Notes: a model not told the origin generated them from the letters alone. 64,000 nucleotides of DNA from Chloroflexi bacterium CFX4 (GCA_021404685.1 QWHC01000002.1:299757-363756), one strand, 5' to 3'; numbered from the stretch's first letter, positions 52,122 to 61,574 are shown. A program made the numbers and translations.

Positions 52122-53543
52122 ATGCTCCAAAAATTTAGATATATCTGGTTGATCGGATTAGGTGTTACCTTATTGATCATCGGTCTGCCAATGCTGATTG
52201 CCCTGCGCGATACCACACCGACTACACCAAGCCCTTGGCAAGCCATACGCGCCACGCCCCAACACGTCAGCCATGCAGCGCTCATCAACGGTGACTTTAA
52301 GACGGGCAGCGAGGTCACACGGGCGTGCCTTACCTGCCACGCCGAAGCCGGGCAGCAAATGCTGCACAGCGTTCATTTCACATGGCAGGCAGAGCCTGTC
52401 GTCTTTGGTGAGCGCGATCAGCCCATTGGCGTCGGCAAAATAAACCTGTTGAACAACTTCTGCATCGGCATTCAATCTAACTGGACGGGCTGCACCAAGT
52501 GCCATGCCGGCTACGGCTGGCAGGACGCCAACTACGATTTCACCAATGTGGAGCAAGTGGATTGCCTCGTCTGCCATGATCAGAGCGGCACCTATCTGAA
52601 GGCAGCCGCCGGGCAGCCCGCCCAAGGCGTGGATTTGCTGGTGGCAGCGCGCAGCGTTGGCGCGCCCACCCGCCAAAATTGCGGCAGTTGCCACTTTAAC
52701 GGCGGCGGCGGCAACGCCGTTAAGCATGGCGACCTTGACGAGAGCATGTATTTCCCAAACCCAACCTTGGACGTTCACATGGGCAAGCTGAACTTTGAAT
52801 GCACCACTTGCCACGTCACCACCGATCATATTATTGGTGGACGCTCGCTCACCTCCAGCGCCGACGTGCTGACGCGGCAAATCGGCTGCACAGATTGCCA
52901 CGCCGAAAACACGCATCAGGATGCGCGCCTGAACGCGCACACGGATAGCGTTGCTTGCCAAACCTGCCACATTCCCGCCGCCGCACGCCGCAACGCCACC
53001 AAAATGCTCTGGGATTGGTCTACCGCCGGGCAAGATTTGGCAGAAGACCCACACCATTACTTGAAGATCAAAGGCTCGTTTGAATATGAGCAGAACTTTG
53101 TGCCGCAGTATTTCTGGTTTAACGGCTTAAGCGACCGCTACTTGCTTGGCGATCCGATTGACCCAAGCCTGCCCACTGTGCTGAATCCGTTGGCAGGCAG
53201 TATCAACGATCCTAACGCCAAAATTTATCCCTTCAAGGTGCATTTGGGCAACCAACCCTACGATAAAGTCTACAACTATCTGTTGCAGCCGAATACCGTC
53301 GGCGGCTATTGGGTGCATTTCGACTGGGACAAGGCGTTCGTCGCAGGCGCGCAAGCAACGGGCTTGGCATACAGCGGGCAGTATGGCTTTGCGCCAACCG
53401 TGATGTACTACATGCAGACTCATCAGGTGGCACCCAAAGCAGACGCACTGCAATGCGCCGATTGCCACGGCGAAAGCACGCGCCTAGACTGGCAAGCGCT
53501 TGGTTATATGGGCGATCCGCTGATCTGGGGCGGACGCAAGTGA
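52122..53543 (+). CDS. Octaheme c-type cytochrome, tetrathionate reductase family (OTR)
   Basis: A 473-residue exported multiheme protein with an N-terminal signal anchor (about 8-28). Eight CXXCH sites are visible at residues 69, 124, 148, 187, 227, 256, 279 and 445. The long heme-free stretch before the last one contains VPQYFWFNGL and YPFKVHLGNQPYD, as in the octaheme tetrathionate reductase family. Purified OTR reduces tetrathionate, nitrite and hydroxylamine in vitro, so the true substrate is not settled by family. It is followed 10 bp later by a heptaheme/cytochrome b561 gene, the likely quinol-linked electron partner. Confidence 0.92.
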   Translation: MLQKFRYIWLIGLGVTLLIIGLPMLIALRDTTPTTPSPWQAIRATPQHVSHAALINGDFKTGSEVTRACLTCHAEAGQQMLHSVHFTWQAEPVVFGERDQPIGVGKINLLNNFCIGIQSNWTGCTKCHAGYGWQDANYDFTNVEQVDCLVCHDQSGTYLKAAAGQPAQGVDLLVAARSVGAPTRQNCGSCHFNGGGGNAVKHGDLDESMYFPNPTLDVHMGKLNFECTTCHVTTDHIIGGRSLTSSADVLTRQIGCTDCHAENTHQDARLNAHTDSVACQTCHIPAAARRNATKMLWDWSTAGQDLAEDPHHYLKIKGSFEYEQNFVPQYFWFNGLSDRYLLGDPIDPSLPTVLNPLAGSINDPNAKIYPFKVHLGNQPYDKVYNYLLQPNTVGGYWVHFDWDKAFVAGAQATGLAYSGQYGFAPTVMYYMQTHQVAPKADALQCADCHGESTRLDWQALGYMGDPLIWGGRK

Positions 53544-53553
53544 GGAAATCGCC

Positions 53554-56013
53554 ATGACGACACGACGCCTTCTCGGCTTCACCCTCATCGCGCTTGGCGC
53601 GTTAACGCTGCTTTTGGCGGCGCGCCTCGAAGTACGCGCACAAGGTGGCGGCAGCCTCGCCTCACCCATGCACCCATCGGTTACCTTGCTTGATGCGGAC
53701 GGCGTGAGCGTCTTACAGCGCAATGCGCCGATCAGCACGGCAAAAACGTGCGGCACCTGCCACGACACCGCCTTCATCATGGCGAACAGCGCGCACAGCC
53801 GCGCTGATCTGGGCTTCGGCTTGGAACGGCTCTATCCGCCTGCTGCTGAGCAGGGCGATGGCGGCGAGATGAACTGCTTCTTATGCCACCTTGCTAATCC
53901 GAACAACGCCGCTCGGCTGGAGGCACTTGCCCGCGATGAACTGAGCTGGGCGAACACCGCTACACTGATCGGCAGCGGCATCGTCGAGCGCACCGCGACA
54001 GGCTACCGCTATAACGCCGAGCTGTTCACCGATGGCGCGCTCAGCCGTGAAGCGTTGCCCATTCAAGACCCAAGCACCGCCAATTGTGGCTTGTGCCATG
54101 GCGCTGCCGACCATCAAACCGTGACGCCGCTCTTGGTCAGCGCGTGCGATATTAACGCCTTCAACACCGCCACCACAGGGCAGATTTTTTCGCCGCAGCG
54201 CGTTAGCCAAAGCGCCTTGAACCTTACCAACAAGGCGCAGACAACACGCTCGTTCGATATTCATGCCGAGCGCGTTCTGAAATGCACCAACTGCCACTAC
54301 GCGCTGAATAACCCTGTCTACTACCAGCCGCACAAGGCAGAGTCACCCAGCCACCTGCAATTTGATCCGCGCCGTATGGACTTGGGCGAGTATCTCTACC
54401 GTCCGCTGCACCAATTCGCGCAGGGCAGCAACGCGCACTACGGCGGCTTGCCCAGCGCAACCGAGAACACTATGCGCCGCTGCGAAAGCTGCCACGATGC
54501 CGCACAAGGGCATGCTTGGCTACCCTACCTTGAGCGCCATACGCAAGTGTTGGCGTGTGAAAGCTGCCACATTCCGCAGACCTTTGCACCCGCCCTTGAG
54601 ATGGTGGATTACACTGTGTTAACAGCCGACGGCGCGCCGAACCAAAGCTGCCGCGGCGTCACCGATTCTGAAGTGCCGCTTTTCACAGGCTATCAGCCGT
54701 TGCTGCTGCCGCGCACTGAAACAGACGGCACGCAGAAGGTTGCGCCCTACAACTTGATCACCACTTTCTATTGGGCGTATGGCACAGCGGAAAAGCAGGC
54801 GGTGCCGCAATCTGCTTTGCAAAGCGTCTACCTGACCGATGAAGGCTACGCTGCGGATGTGCTGGCTGCCTTCGATGCAGATCGGGATGGCGCCCTGAGC
54901 GACGCTGAACGGAAGGTGGATACTTCTGAAAAGGCGGCGCTGATCGCGGCGAAGCTGGCGGCACTTGGCTTCCCAAACGCCGAGATTGTGGGCGACATCC
55001 AGCCATTTGCGCTCAGCCACGGCGTTGCCAGCGGTCAGTGGGCAATCCGCGAATGCCGCACCTGCCACACCGAGGACTCGTTGATAAGCCGCACGCTAAC
55101 GCTAGCCGCCTATACGCCTAACGGTGTCTTGCCCAGCGCCAACGGCGGCAATGTGATGTTGGGTGGCAGCCTGCGCCACACCTCAGACGGCGCGCTCATC
55201 TATGTGCCGCCGCCGCAAGCCGATCTGTACGTGTTTGGGCATCACCGCGCTGAATGGGCAGATACACTGGGCATGTTGGCGTTCTTGGGCGTGTTGGGCG
55301 GTGTCTTTACGCATGGCGGCTTACGCTTCTTCATGGCGCGGCTGCGCGCTAAGCAGGGCATCAAGGCGCATCCGTCGCTGAAGCGCGTCTATATGTATAG
55401 CGTCTATGAGCGCGGCTGGCACTGGCTGCAAACGGCGGCGATCTTGCTGCTCTTGCTCAGCGGCTTGGTCATTCACCGTCCGGATAGCTTCCCGATCTTA
55501 TCCTTCGCGGCGATGGTGGTTATCCACAACGTCTTGGCGGTGATCTTGGTCATCAACGCGGCGTTGGCGCTCTTTTATCACCTTGCCAGTGGGCAGATCA
55601 AGCAATTTTTGCCCGAACCGAAGGGCTTCTTCAACGATTCGATCAAGCAGGCGCTGTTCTACCTGCGCGGCATCTTCAAAGGGGCGCCGCACCCAATGCA
55701 AAAGACGCCGCAGCGCAAGCTCAATCCGTTGCAGCAGATCACCTACTTGGGCTTGCTGAATGTGCTGCTGCCGTTACAGATCATCAGCGGCATTCTGATG
55801 TGGGGCATACGGCACTTTCCAGAGCTAGCAGCCAGCGTGGGCGGCTTGCCGTTCCTTGCGCCGTTCCACACCCTGATCGCATGGCTGTTCGCCGCGTTCA
55901 TCATCGCGCACGTCTACCTAACGACGACGGGACACGCGCCGCTGGCAGGCATCAGCGCCATGATCAACGGTTGGGAAGCGGTGGAGCAAGCGCCACCGCA
56001 AAGCAGCGATTAA
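53554..56013 (+). CDS. Heptaheme cytochrome c fused to a cytochrome b561-like membrane domain
   Basis: An 819-residue protein. After a signal sequence (about 8-29, ending VRAQ) there are seven CXXCH sites at residues 66, 108, 178, 244, 310, 335 and 501. An EF-hand-like loop DADRDGALSDAE lies at 441-452. A linker helix (about 570-590) leads to a four-helix cytochrome b domain (about 615-805) with histidines in ERGWHWLQ, VIHNVL, FHTLIAW and IIAHVYL, as in thiosulfate-reductase-type b subunits. It can pass electrons between the quinone pool and the octaheme partner across the membrane. The fusion is unusual; the domains are often separate proteins. Confidence 0.88.
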   Translation: MTTRRLLGFTLIALGALTLLLAARLEVRAQGGGSLASPMHPSVTLLDADGVSVLQRNAPISTAKTCGTCHDTAFIMANSAHSRADLGFGLERLYPPAAEQGDGGEMNCFLCHLANPNNAARLEALARDELSWANTATLIGSGIVERTATGYRYNAELFTDGALSREALPIQDPSTANCGLCHGAADHQTVTPLLVSACDINAFNTATTGQIFSPQRVSQSALNLTNKAQTTRSFDIHAERVLKCTNCHYALNNPVYYQPHKAESPSHLQFDPRRMDLGEYLYRPLHQFAQGSNAHYGGLPSATENTMRRCESCHDAAQGHAWLPYLERHTQVLACESCHIPQTFAPALEMVDYTVLTADGAPNQSCRGVTDSEVPLFTGYQPLLLPRTETDGTQKVAPYNLITTFYWAYGTAEKQAVPQSALQSVYLTDEGYAADVLAAFDADRDGALSDAERKVDTSEKAALIAAKLAALGFPNAEIVGDIQPFALSHGVASGQWAIRECRTCHTEDSLISRTLTLAAYTPNGVLPSANGGNVMLGGSLRHTSDGALIYVPPPQADLYVFGHHRAEWADTLGMLAFLGVLGGVFTHGGLRFFMARLRAKQGIKAHPSLKRVYMYSVYERGWHWLQTAAILLLLLSGLVIHRPDSFPILSFAAMVVIHNVLAVILVINAALALFYHLASGQIKQFLPEPKGFFNDSIKQALFYLRGIFKGAPHPMQKTPQRKLNPLQQITYLGLLNVLLPLQIISGILMWGIRHFPELAASVGGLPFLAPFHTLIAWLFAAFIIAHVYLTTTGHAPLAGISAMINGWEAVEQAPPQSSD

Positions 56014-56023
56014 TCTAGCAGGC

Positions 56024-56045
56024 AGAGGCAGTTTGGGCTGCCTCT
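56024..56045 (+). terminator. Intergenic hairpin between the cytochrome and YeeE genes
   Basis: Perfect 8-bp arms AGAGGCAG / CTGCCTCT around a 6-base loop, 11 bp after the cytochrome stop. There is no long T-run, so it is perhaps a partial terminator that sets relative expression. Confidence 0.5.
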
Positions 56046-56087
56046 CTTCAAAGGTTCGAGAGCGCGTTATACAAAGGATAGATACCT

Positions 56088-56642
56088 ATGGCAGCGCCAG
56101 CAATTTCCCGTAAAGCGACTCGTGGCAAGCGTGTTGAACGCCCATACCTGCACCCGTATGTGGCGGCAAGCCTGCTCGGTGTCGTCTTGTTCTTAGCATT
56201 CCTGATCACAGGCAATGGGTTGGGTGCCTCCGGCGGCTTAAATCGGTTGGTGGTGATGGTGCAAGATTGGTTTGTGCCGCAGCATGTGAACACCACCGCC
56301 TACCTGATCCCAATGGCAGGCGGTGAGACCAATCCGCTGGATAACTGGGTGGTTTGGATGGTCTTTGGCACGCTGATCGGCGGTGCGCTGAGCGGCTTCT
56401 TCAACGGACGCCTGAAGGTGGAGATCAACCGCGGCGCGCACATTTCACCGCGCACGCGGCTGCTCGTCGCCTTTGTGGGTGGCGCGATCATGGGCTATGG
56501 CGCACGCTTGGCGCGTGGCTGCACCAGTGGGCAGGCGCTTTCCGGCGGCGCAGTGCTGAGCGTTGGCAGCTGGGCGTTCATGCTGGCGGTTTTTATCGGC
56601 GCTTACGCCTTAGCCTATTTTGTGCGGAAGTTGTGGAATTGA
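56088..56642 (+). CDS. YeeE/YedE-family sulfur transporter, N-terminal-half type
   Basis: A 184-residue membrane protein with four hydrophobic segments and the conserved cysteine motif ARGCTSGQALSGGAVL near residues 143-158. YeeE/YedE (TsuA) proteins import thiosulfate or related sulfur species by passing them along conserved cysteines. The Lys/Arg-rich N terminus and length match half-size members that act with a second YeeE. Twelve bases separate it from that gene. Confidence 0.88.
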   Translation: MAAPAISRKATRGKRVERPYLHPYVAASLLGVVLFLAFLITGNGLGASGGLNRLVVMVQDWFVPQHVNTTAYLIPMAGGETNPLDNWVVWMVFGTLIGGALSGFFNGRLKVEINRGAHISPRTRLLVAFVGGAIMGYGARLARGCTSGQALSGGAVLSVGSWAFMLAVFIGAYALAYFVRKLWN

Positions 56643-56654
56643 GAGGGCTACGCC

Positions 56655-57887
56655 ATGAATCCGTTTCCTTTACCGCTTGAATCGCTGCTGGGGCAGTGGG
56701 GGCAGTACATTGTCTATCTGGTGATTGGTGTTGCCTTTGGCGCAGTGCTGGAGATGGCAGGCTTTGGCAAATCCACCAAACTTGCCGCGCAGTTCTACTT
56801 CAAAGAGATGACCGTAATCAAGGTTATGTTCGGCGCGATTGTGGTCGCCATGCTGCTGATTTTCATGGCGACGGGCGTCGGTCTGCTGGACTTTAACTTG
56901 GTGTGGGTCAATCCAACCTATTTGTGGTCGGGCATTGTGGGTGGCTTGATCATGGGCGTTGGCTTCATCTTGGGCGGCTTTTGTCCGGGAACGTCCTTAG
57001 TGGCGGCTGCCACGCTCAAACTAGACGGCGTGCTGTTTGCCTTGGGTGTGCTGTTCGGCATTTTCGTGTTCGGCGAGACGGTCGGCAGCTTCGAGGCATT
57101 CTATAACAGCGGCTATCTGGGGCGCTTCACCTTGCCTGAACTGTTCGGCTTGGAGACAGGCACAGTGGTGCTGCTGGTCGTGCTGATGGCGCTTGGCGTG
57201 TTCGCCTTTGCCGAATATATGGAGCGCTACGTTGGGAAGATGCCAGCACGGGCGTTTCCGCGCTGGCGGATGGCGCTTGCGCCTGTGCTGCTTATCGTCG
57301 CACTGCCAACAGTCACCATTGGGCAGCCAACCTTAGCGGCACGCTGGGAACAGATCGCACCGCAAAAAGCGGCATTGCTCGCTGAGCGGCAAGTCTACGT
57401 CAGCGCCGCAGAGCTGATCAGCGTGACCACGGACCCACGCGCACGGATCATCCTCTTCGACGTCCGCAGCGAAGCTGACTACAACCTGTTCCACATCCGC
57501 GATGCGCGCCACATTGCGCCTGAGGCGCTGCTTGGGCAAGCCAAACAACTGCGGCAAGACTATACCAACACTGCCTTTGTGCTGATCGGCAATGATGAGG
57601 TGCTGCCAACCGAGCTGTGGAAGCTGCTGACGGCTGCTAGCCTGCCGAATGTATACATCCTTGAAGGCGGCGTAAACGCTTGGCTGGATCAGTTTGCCGC
57701 ACAGGCTGATCCGCCTCTGGCGCGCCGTGAGGATGCTAAACCGGGCGAACTTGCCTACCGCTTCACAGCCGCCCTTGGCGAACGCTATCCCTTTGCAGGC
57801 TTGCACAAAGACGCAGTGGCAAACATCCCCTTCGAGCCGAAGATCAAGCTGGCCGGCAAACGCGGCGGCAGCGGCGGCTGCGGCTGA
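56655..57887 (+). CDS. YeeE/YedE-family transporter fused to rhodanese-like domain
   Basis: A 410-residue protein. The membrane half (about 1-230) has the conserved cysteine in GGFCPGTSLVAAATLKLDG near residues 111-129. The C-terminal rhodanese fold (about 245-355) has ILFDVRSEADYNLFHIRDA and YILEGGVNAW. The catalytic loop, however, reads VLIGNDEVLP, with no cysteine, so sulfurtransfer by the normal mechanism is not possible. The last residues are KRGGSGGCG. A single Cys on a Gly-rich C-terminal arm recalls the SoxY-type sulfur-carrying arm. The segment after the rhodanese domain (residues 356-410) is charged and flexible. Confidence 0.86.
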   Translation: MNPFPLPLESLLGQWGQYIVYLVIGVAFGAVLEMAGFGKSTKLAAQFYFKEMTVIKVMFGAIVVAMLLIFMATGVGLLDFNLVWVNPTYLWSGIVGGLIMGVGFILGGFCPGTSLVAAATLKLDGVLFALGVLFGIFVFGETVGSFEAFYNSGYLGRFTLPELFGLETGTVVLLVVLMALGVFAFAEYMERYVGKMPARAFPRWRMALAPVLLIVALPTVTIGQPTLAARWEQIAPQKAALLAERQVYVSAAELISVTTDPRARIILFDVRSEADYNLFHIRDARHIAPEALLGQAKQLRQDYTNTAFVLIGNDEVLPTELWKLLTAASLPNVYILEGGVNAWLDQFAAQADPPLARREDAKPGELAYRFTAALGERYPFAGLHKDAVANIPFEPKIKLAGKRGGSGGCG

Positions 57888-57895
57888 GCCGGCGC

Positions 57896-57927
57896 GCCTG
57901 TGGCTGCCTAAGCCGCACGCCACAGGC
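57896..57927. terminator. Bidirectional hairpin between convergent genes
   Basis: Perfect 9-bp arms GCCTGTGGC (57896-57904) and GCCACAGGC (57919-57927) with a 14-base loop in the short gap between the YeeE-rhodanese gene and the sugar permease gene. Only a short T-run (CTTTG) follows on the plus strand. Confidence 0.6.
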
Positions 57928-57941
57928 CTTTGAGAAGCGCC

Positions 57942-58826
57942 CTACTTATCGCGCCCGATGGCAAAGCCGCTCATAAACTGCTTCTGAAGCAAAACAAAGA
58001 CGATCACCGGCGGAATGCTGGCGATCACGGCGCCAAGCATCAACGGTCCGTAGGTGATGCCGGTATCCGTGCTGATCAGGGATTGCAAGCCAACCTGCAC
58101 CACTTGCCGCGACGAGTCGGTGATGACCAAGCGCGGCCACAAATACATATTCCAAACGTAGACGAACTGGATGACTGCCAGCGCGCCGATGGTGTTCCAG
58201 CTAATTGGGATCAGCACGCGCCATAAGAATTGAAGCGCATTGGCGCCATCAAGCTGCGCCGCCTCTGAAAGCTCAGAGGGAATATTGGCAAAGTGCTGCC
58301 GAAACAGAAAAGTGCCTGTGGCGCTGGCGATGAACGGCACAATCAACGCCTGATAGGTGCTGCCCCAGCCTAAGTCAATCACCACAAAGCGCAGCAGCGC
58401 GATGATCAAAATCTCGGTCGGCATCATGAGTGTGATCAGCACAAAGCCAAAGACCAGCCACTTGCCCGGAAACTTGAAGTAGACAAAGGCAAGCCCTGCC
58501 AGCAGCGAGAGGATCGTCTTCCCAACGGTGACGGCGACCGCCGTGAAGACCGTATTCCACATATAGGTGCCAAGGTTGCGCGTGTTCATGACCACATTCA
58601 GGTTATCGGCAAGCGCGTTGCCAAACGTGAAGCGGTAGGCAAACACATCGGCGTTGGTTTGCGTGCTGACGATGACTGCATACAGCAGCGGAAAACCGAT
58701 GATGAAACAGGCAGCTATCAAGAAAAGGTGTGCGCCAAAGCGCTTTGGCAGCCACCGACGGTTCGTGCTGAAGGTTGTCTCAGGCACGCTCAGGGTTAAG
58801 TCCTTATAGAGGCTTTCGCTGCTCAT
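57942..58826 (-). CDS. Carbohydrate ABC transporter permease, MalG type
   Basis: A 294-residue permease with six hydrophobic helices. The EAA coupling motif ELSEAAQLDGANALQFLWRV is followed by LIPISW, as in CUT1-family sugar importers. It begins three bases after the stop of the MalF-type gene. No ATPase gene follows; CUT1 systems often share one encoded elsewhere. Confidence 0.92.
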   Translation of the reverse strand: MSSESLYKDLTLSVPETTFSTNRRWLPKRFGAHLFLIAACFIIGFPLLYAVIVSTQTNADVFAYRFTFGNALADNLNVVMNTRNLGTYMWNTVFTAVAVTVGKTILSLLAGLAFVYFKFPGKWLVFGFVLITLMMPTEILIIALLRFVVIDLGWGSTYQALIVPFIASATGTFLFRQHFANIPSELSEAAQLDGANALQFLWRVLIPISWNTIGALAVIQFVYVWNMYLWPRLVITDSSRQVVQVGLQSLISTDTGITYGPLMLGAVIASIPPVIVFVLLQKQFMSGFAIGRDK

Positions 58827-58829
58827 CCG

Positions 58830-60017
58830 TTAAGCTCCATAGGTTACGCGCCGTGCAGTCGTGCGGAATTGCAGGGCGGTGATGCCAATCACCATCAAGA
58901 ACAAAATGACAGATTGTGCGGCAGCGTAGCTAATTCTGCCCTGACCAAAGCCATCCTGATAAATGCGGTAGATCAGGGTGGTGGTTGCACCAACCGGCCC
59001 GCCTGCCGTCATGGTATCAATCGTGCCGAATAGGTCGAAGAAGGCGTAGGTGATGTTGGTGATCACCAAAAAGAAGGTGATCGGAGAGAGCATCGGCACA
59101 GTGATGAACCAGAAGCGCTGGACTGTGCTCGCGCCGTCAATCGAGGCTGCCTCGCGCAGGTCGTTCGGCACGTTCTGCAAGCCTGCAATGTAAAAGAGGA
59201 TGTTAAAACCCAGCGATTTCCACACGCTTGCCAAAACGACTGCTAAAACAGCCAAGCTTGGATCCGTGAACCACGCCAACTGCACGCCGAACAAATTGTT
59301 GGTGAAATAATTGGCGATGCCGGCAATCGGATTGAAGATGATGAAGAAGATCAAGCCCGCCACGGCTGGCGAAATGGCATATGACCACACCAACAACGTG
59401 CGGTAGAGCCCTGCACCGCGGATCGGCTGATAGGCAACGGAGGCGATCAAGAGCGCCAAGAGCAAGCCGATGACAATGATGGCGGCTGAGATGACAAATG
59501 TGGTCAGCACACTTCGCAGATAGGCAGGATCGCCGAGCAAACCCGTGAAGTTATTCATGCAGACGAAGGGCGTGCGGCGGGCGCGTGGTTGCACGATCAG
59601 GGTCGAGAGCCTGAACGTATCTAGGAAGGGATAATAGAGAAACAGCACCAACACGGTGAGGGTTGGCAAGAGCAGCAGCCACGGCATCAGCCAACCTTTG
59701 AAGGTGCCTTGTGCGACCTGTGGCGTGTGCCGCCGTTGCGGACGCACCACGAACCACCAGCGCAGCGGCACAAGCAGCAGCGCCATGCCAGCGGCGATCA
59801 GCAGCACCCCTAAGAAGACATCCTCAACGGTGCGTTCCAGTTCAAACGTGCAGAAATTGAGCGGCAGCATGAACATGAGCGTGCCGCCGCCGCCGCCAAG
59901 CGCACCGAGCGCAGCGCCTAAGGCAGGGGTGCGCCCTGCGCGCTGAAATGTAACGCCTAGAAAGGCTGCACCGAGTGCTGCGGCGATACCTACCACTAAA
60001 ATCGGGTCAACAAGCAT
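58830..60017 (-). CDS. Carbohydrate ABC transporter permease, MalF type with extra N-terminal membrane region
   Basis: A 395-residue permease. Residues ~100-395 are a normal MalF/UgpA-type protein (LLLPTLTVLVLFLYYPF near the start, EAA motif DLREAASIDGASTVQRFWFI). The first ~85 residues add two or three hydrophobic helices (VDPILVVGIAAALGAAF onward) not present in most family members. ATG at 60015-60017. Confidence 0.9.
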   Translation of the reverse strand: MLVDPILVVGIAAALGAAFLGVTFQRAGRTPALGAALGALGGGGGTLMFMLPLNFCTFELERTVEDVFLGVLLIAAGMALLLVPLRWWFVVRPQRRHTPQVAQGTFKGWLMPWLLLLPTLTVLVLFLYYPFLDTFRLSTLIVQPRARRTPFVCMNNFTGLLGDPAYLRSVLTTFVISAAIIVIGLLLALLIASVAYQPIRGAGLYRTLLVWSYAISPAVAGLIFFIIFNPIAGIANYFTNNLFGVQLAWFTDPSLAVLAVVLASVWKSLGFNILFYIAGLQNVPNDLREAASIDGASTVQRFWFITVPMLSPITFFLVITNITYAFFDLFGTIDTMTAGGPVGATTTLIYRIYQDGFGQGRISYAAAQSVILFLMVIGITALQFRTTARRVTYGA

Positions 60018-60090
60018 TTGGCGCGTTACTCCTTTGTCTCGTTTTGCAGGATTAATTTAAGATAGCGTGCCGTTTGCGGAGAAACAACAA

Positions 60091-60112
60091 AGGCGAGGTA
60101 TATGCCTCGCCT
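60091..60112 (-). terminator. Hairpin between the binding-protein and permease genes
   Basis: Perfect 8-bp arms AGGCGAGG / CCTCGCCT around a 6-base loop; on the minus strand it is followed by TTGTTGTTTC. It probably lets the binding protein be made in excess over the permeases, a common arrangement. Confidence 0.7.
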
Positions 60113-60156
60113 CTGCCTGCTTTTAGCGATTGTGGCGCGGCAATCCGTGCCTGAAT

Positions 60157-61506
60157 TTATTCGTAAAGCGCGTTGTACTCAGCCAACACCTTGTCAGCTT
60201 CAGCCTTCGCTGCCTGCATCTTCTCAGCCGGGTCGCCGCCTTGCAGCATCAGTTCTTCCATCGTGCGGGTGATGATGTCACGGGTCTGTGGGAAGGTGCC
60301 AAGCAGAGCGCCGCGTGTGGCAGGTGTTACGGTCGTGCCGCGAATCTGCTCAACAGCGGTCAGGAAGTTCGGGTTGGTCTCGAACCAGCCTTCCGCCTCC
60401 AGCAAGTCCACCGAGCTGTTACGCAGCGGCAGGTAGCCGGTTGCCTTGTGCCAGCCGGCAATATTCTCGGTATTGGTGAACCATAGCAAGAAGGTCAGGG
60501 CGCCTTCTTCCATCTCGGCGGTCAGCCCATCCACCAACCACAGGCTGGCGCCACCGATCAGGTTGCCCGTCCAGCCCTTGTCGGCATCGTAGGGCATACG
60601 GCTGGTCAGGATGTCAATGCCGTTCGCCTTCGCTGCATTGCCGATGTTGGCGGTGTCTGCGCTAGAGGTGATGATGAAGGGCACCTTGCCGCTCTGGATC
60701 GCCTGCTCTGTGGCGCCCCAGTCGCGCTGGCGTCCGCTGTAGACGTAATAGCCCATCTGGTGCATCTTCTGCCACCACGCCATGATCGCAATGGCATCTT
60801 CGCTATCGAGGAAGATTTCGGTGGCACGTGCATCACGCCCATTGCCATTGTTGGCTAACAAGGCATTGCGCTGCGCCATCCACTGCTCAACGAACCAGCC
60901 ATGGTTAGGCCACGTCACGCAGCCATCAATGCCAAGCGCTGCCTTCATCTCCAGCGCCTTAGCGCAAGCGGCTTCCAGTTCCTGCCACGTGGCGGGTGGA
61001 TTCTCCAAGCCGAGTTCCTTCAGCATGGCAACATTGCTGTAGAGCGTGGGCGAGGAGCTGTTCCACGGCATCGAGGTGAATTTGCCATCCAGCGTGTAGT
61101 AGTCCACCACGGGTGGGATGAAATCGTCAAAATTGACGGGAATGCCATTCACTTCCGTGCGCCCTTCGAGGGCATCCGCAATGCTCTTGAAGTAGCCGAA
61201 ATCGCGGGCGCGTTGCGTGCCAACCTCAAACCACTGCACGATGGCAGGTGGGTTGTTCTGCTGAATGGCGAGGTCGGTTGCCTGCTGGATTTCTTCGTAG
61301 TTGGCATAGCCATCTACCGTCACGTTGAACTGTGGGAACTGCGCGTTGAATTCAGCGGCGCGCTCACGCGACCAGTCCAGACGCGCATCGGTGAAGGCAA
61401 TCCAGACCTTGATATCGGTCTTTTGCTGCGCGAAGGCTGGCACAGAAAATGCACCTGCCAGCAGCGCAATTGCCAAAGCGGCAATCAGGAGTTTACGAAT
61501 ATTCAT
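60157..61506 (-). CDS. Extracellular sugar-binding protein of an ABC importer
   Basis: A 449-residue solute-binding protein (family 1). The signal peptide (about 1-26) ends in PAFAQ; no lipobox Cys is seen, so it may be held only by its signal or released. DIKVWIAFTDARLDWSRERA and the hinge segments resemble glycerol-3-phosphate/sugar-binding UgpB-type proteins, with many Trp/Tyr residues for sugar stacking. ATG at 61504-61506 with AGGAGA upstream; an earlier in-frame start is not plausible. Confidence 0.92.
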   Translation of the reverse strand: MNIRKLLIAALAIALLAGAFSVPAFAQQKTDIKVWIAFTDARLDWSRERAAEFNAQFPQFNVTVDGYANYEEIQQATDLAIQQNNPPAIVQWFEVGTQRARDFGYFKSIADALEGRTEVNGIPVNFDDFIPPVVDYYTLDGKFTSMPWNSSSPTLYSNVAMLKELGLENPPATWQELEAACAKALEMKAALGIDGCVTWPNHGWFVEQWMAQRNALLANNGNGRDARATEIFLDSEDAIAIMAWWQKMHQMGYYVYSGRQRDWGATEQAIQSGKVPFIITSSADTANIGNAAKANGIDILTSRMPYDADKGWTGNLIGGASLWLVDGLTAEMEEGALTFLLWFTNTENIAGWHKATGYLPLRNSSVDLLEAEGWFETNPNFLTAVEQIRGTTVTPATRGALLGTFPQTRDIITRTMEELMLQGGDPAEKMQAAKAEADKVLAEYNALYE

Positions 61507-61574
61507 GTGAAAGGTTCTCCTAGTGTTTGGTTGAGGCAAAAAGCAGTTTTGCTCACGATCTATAAATCTAACCA

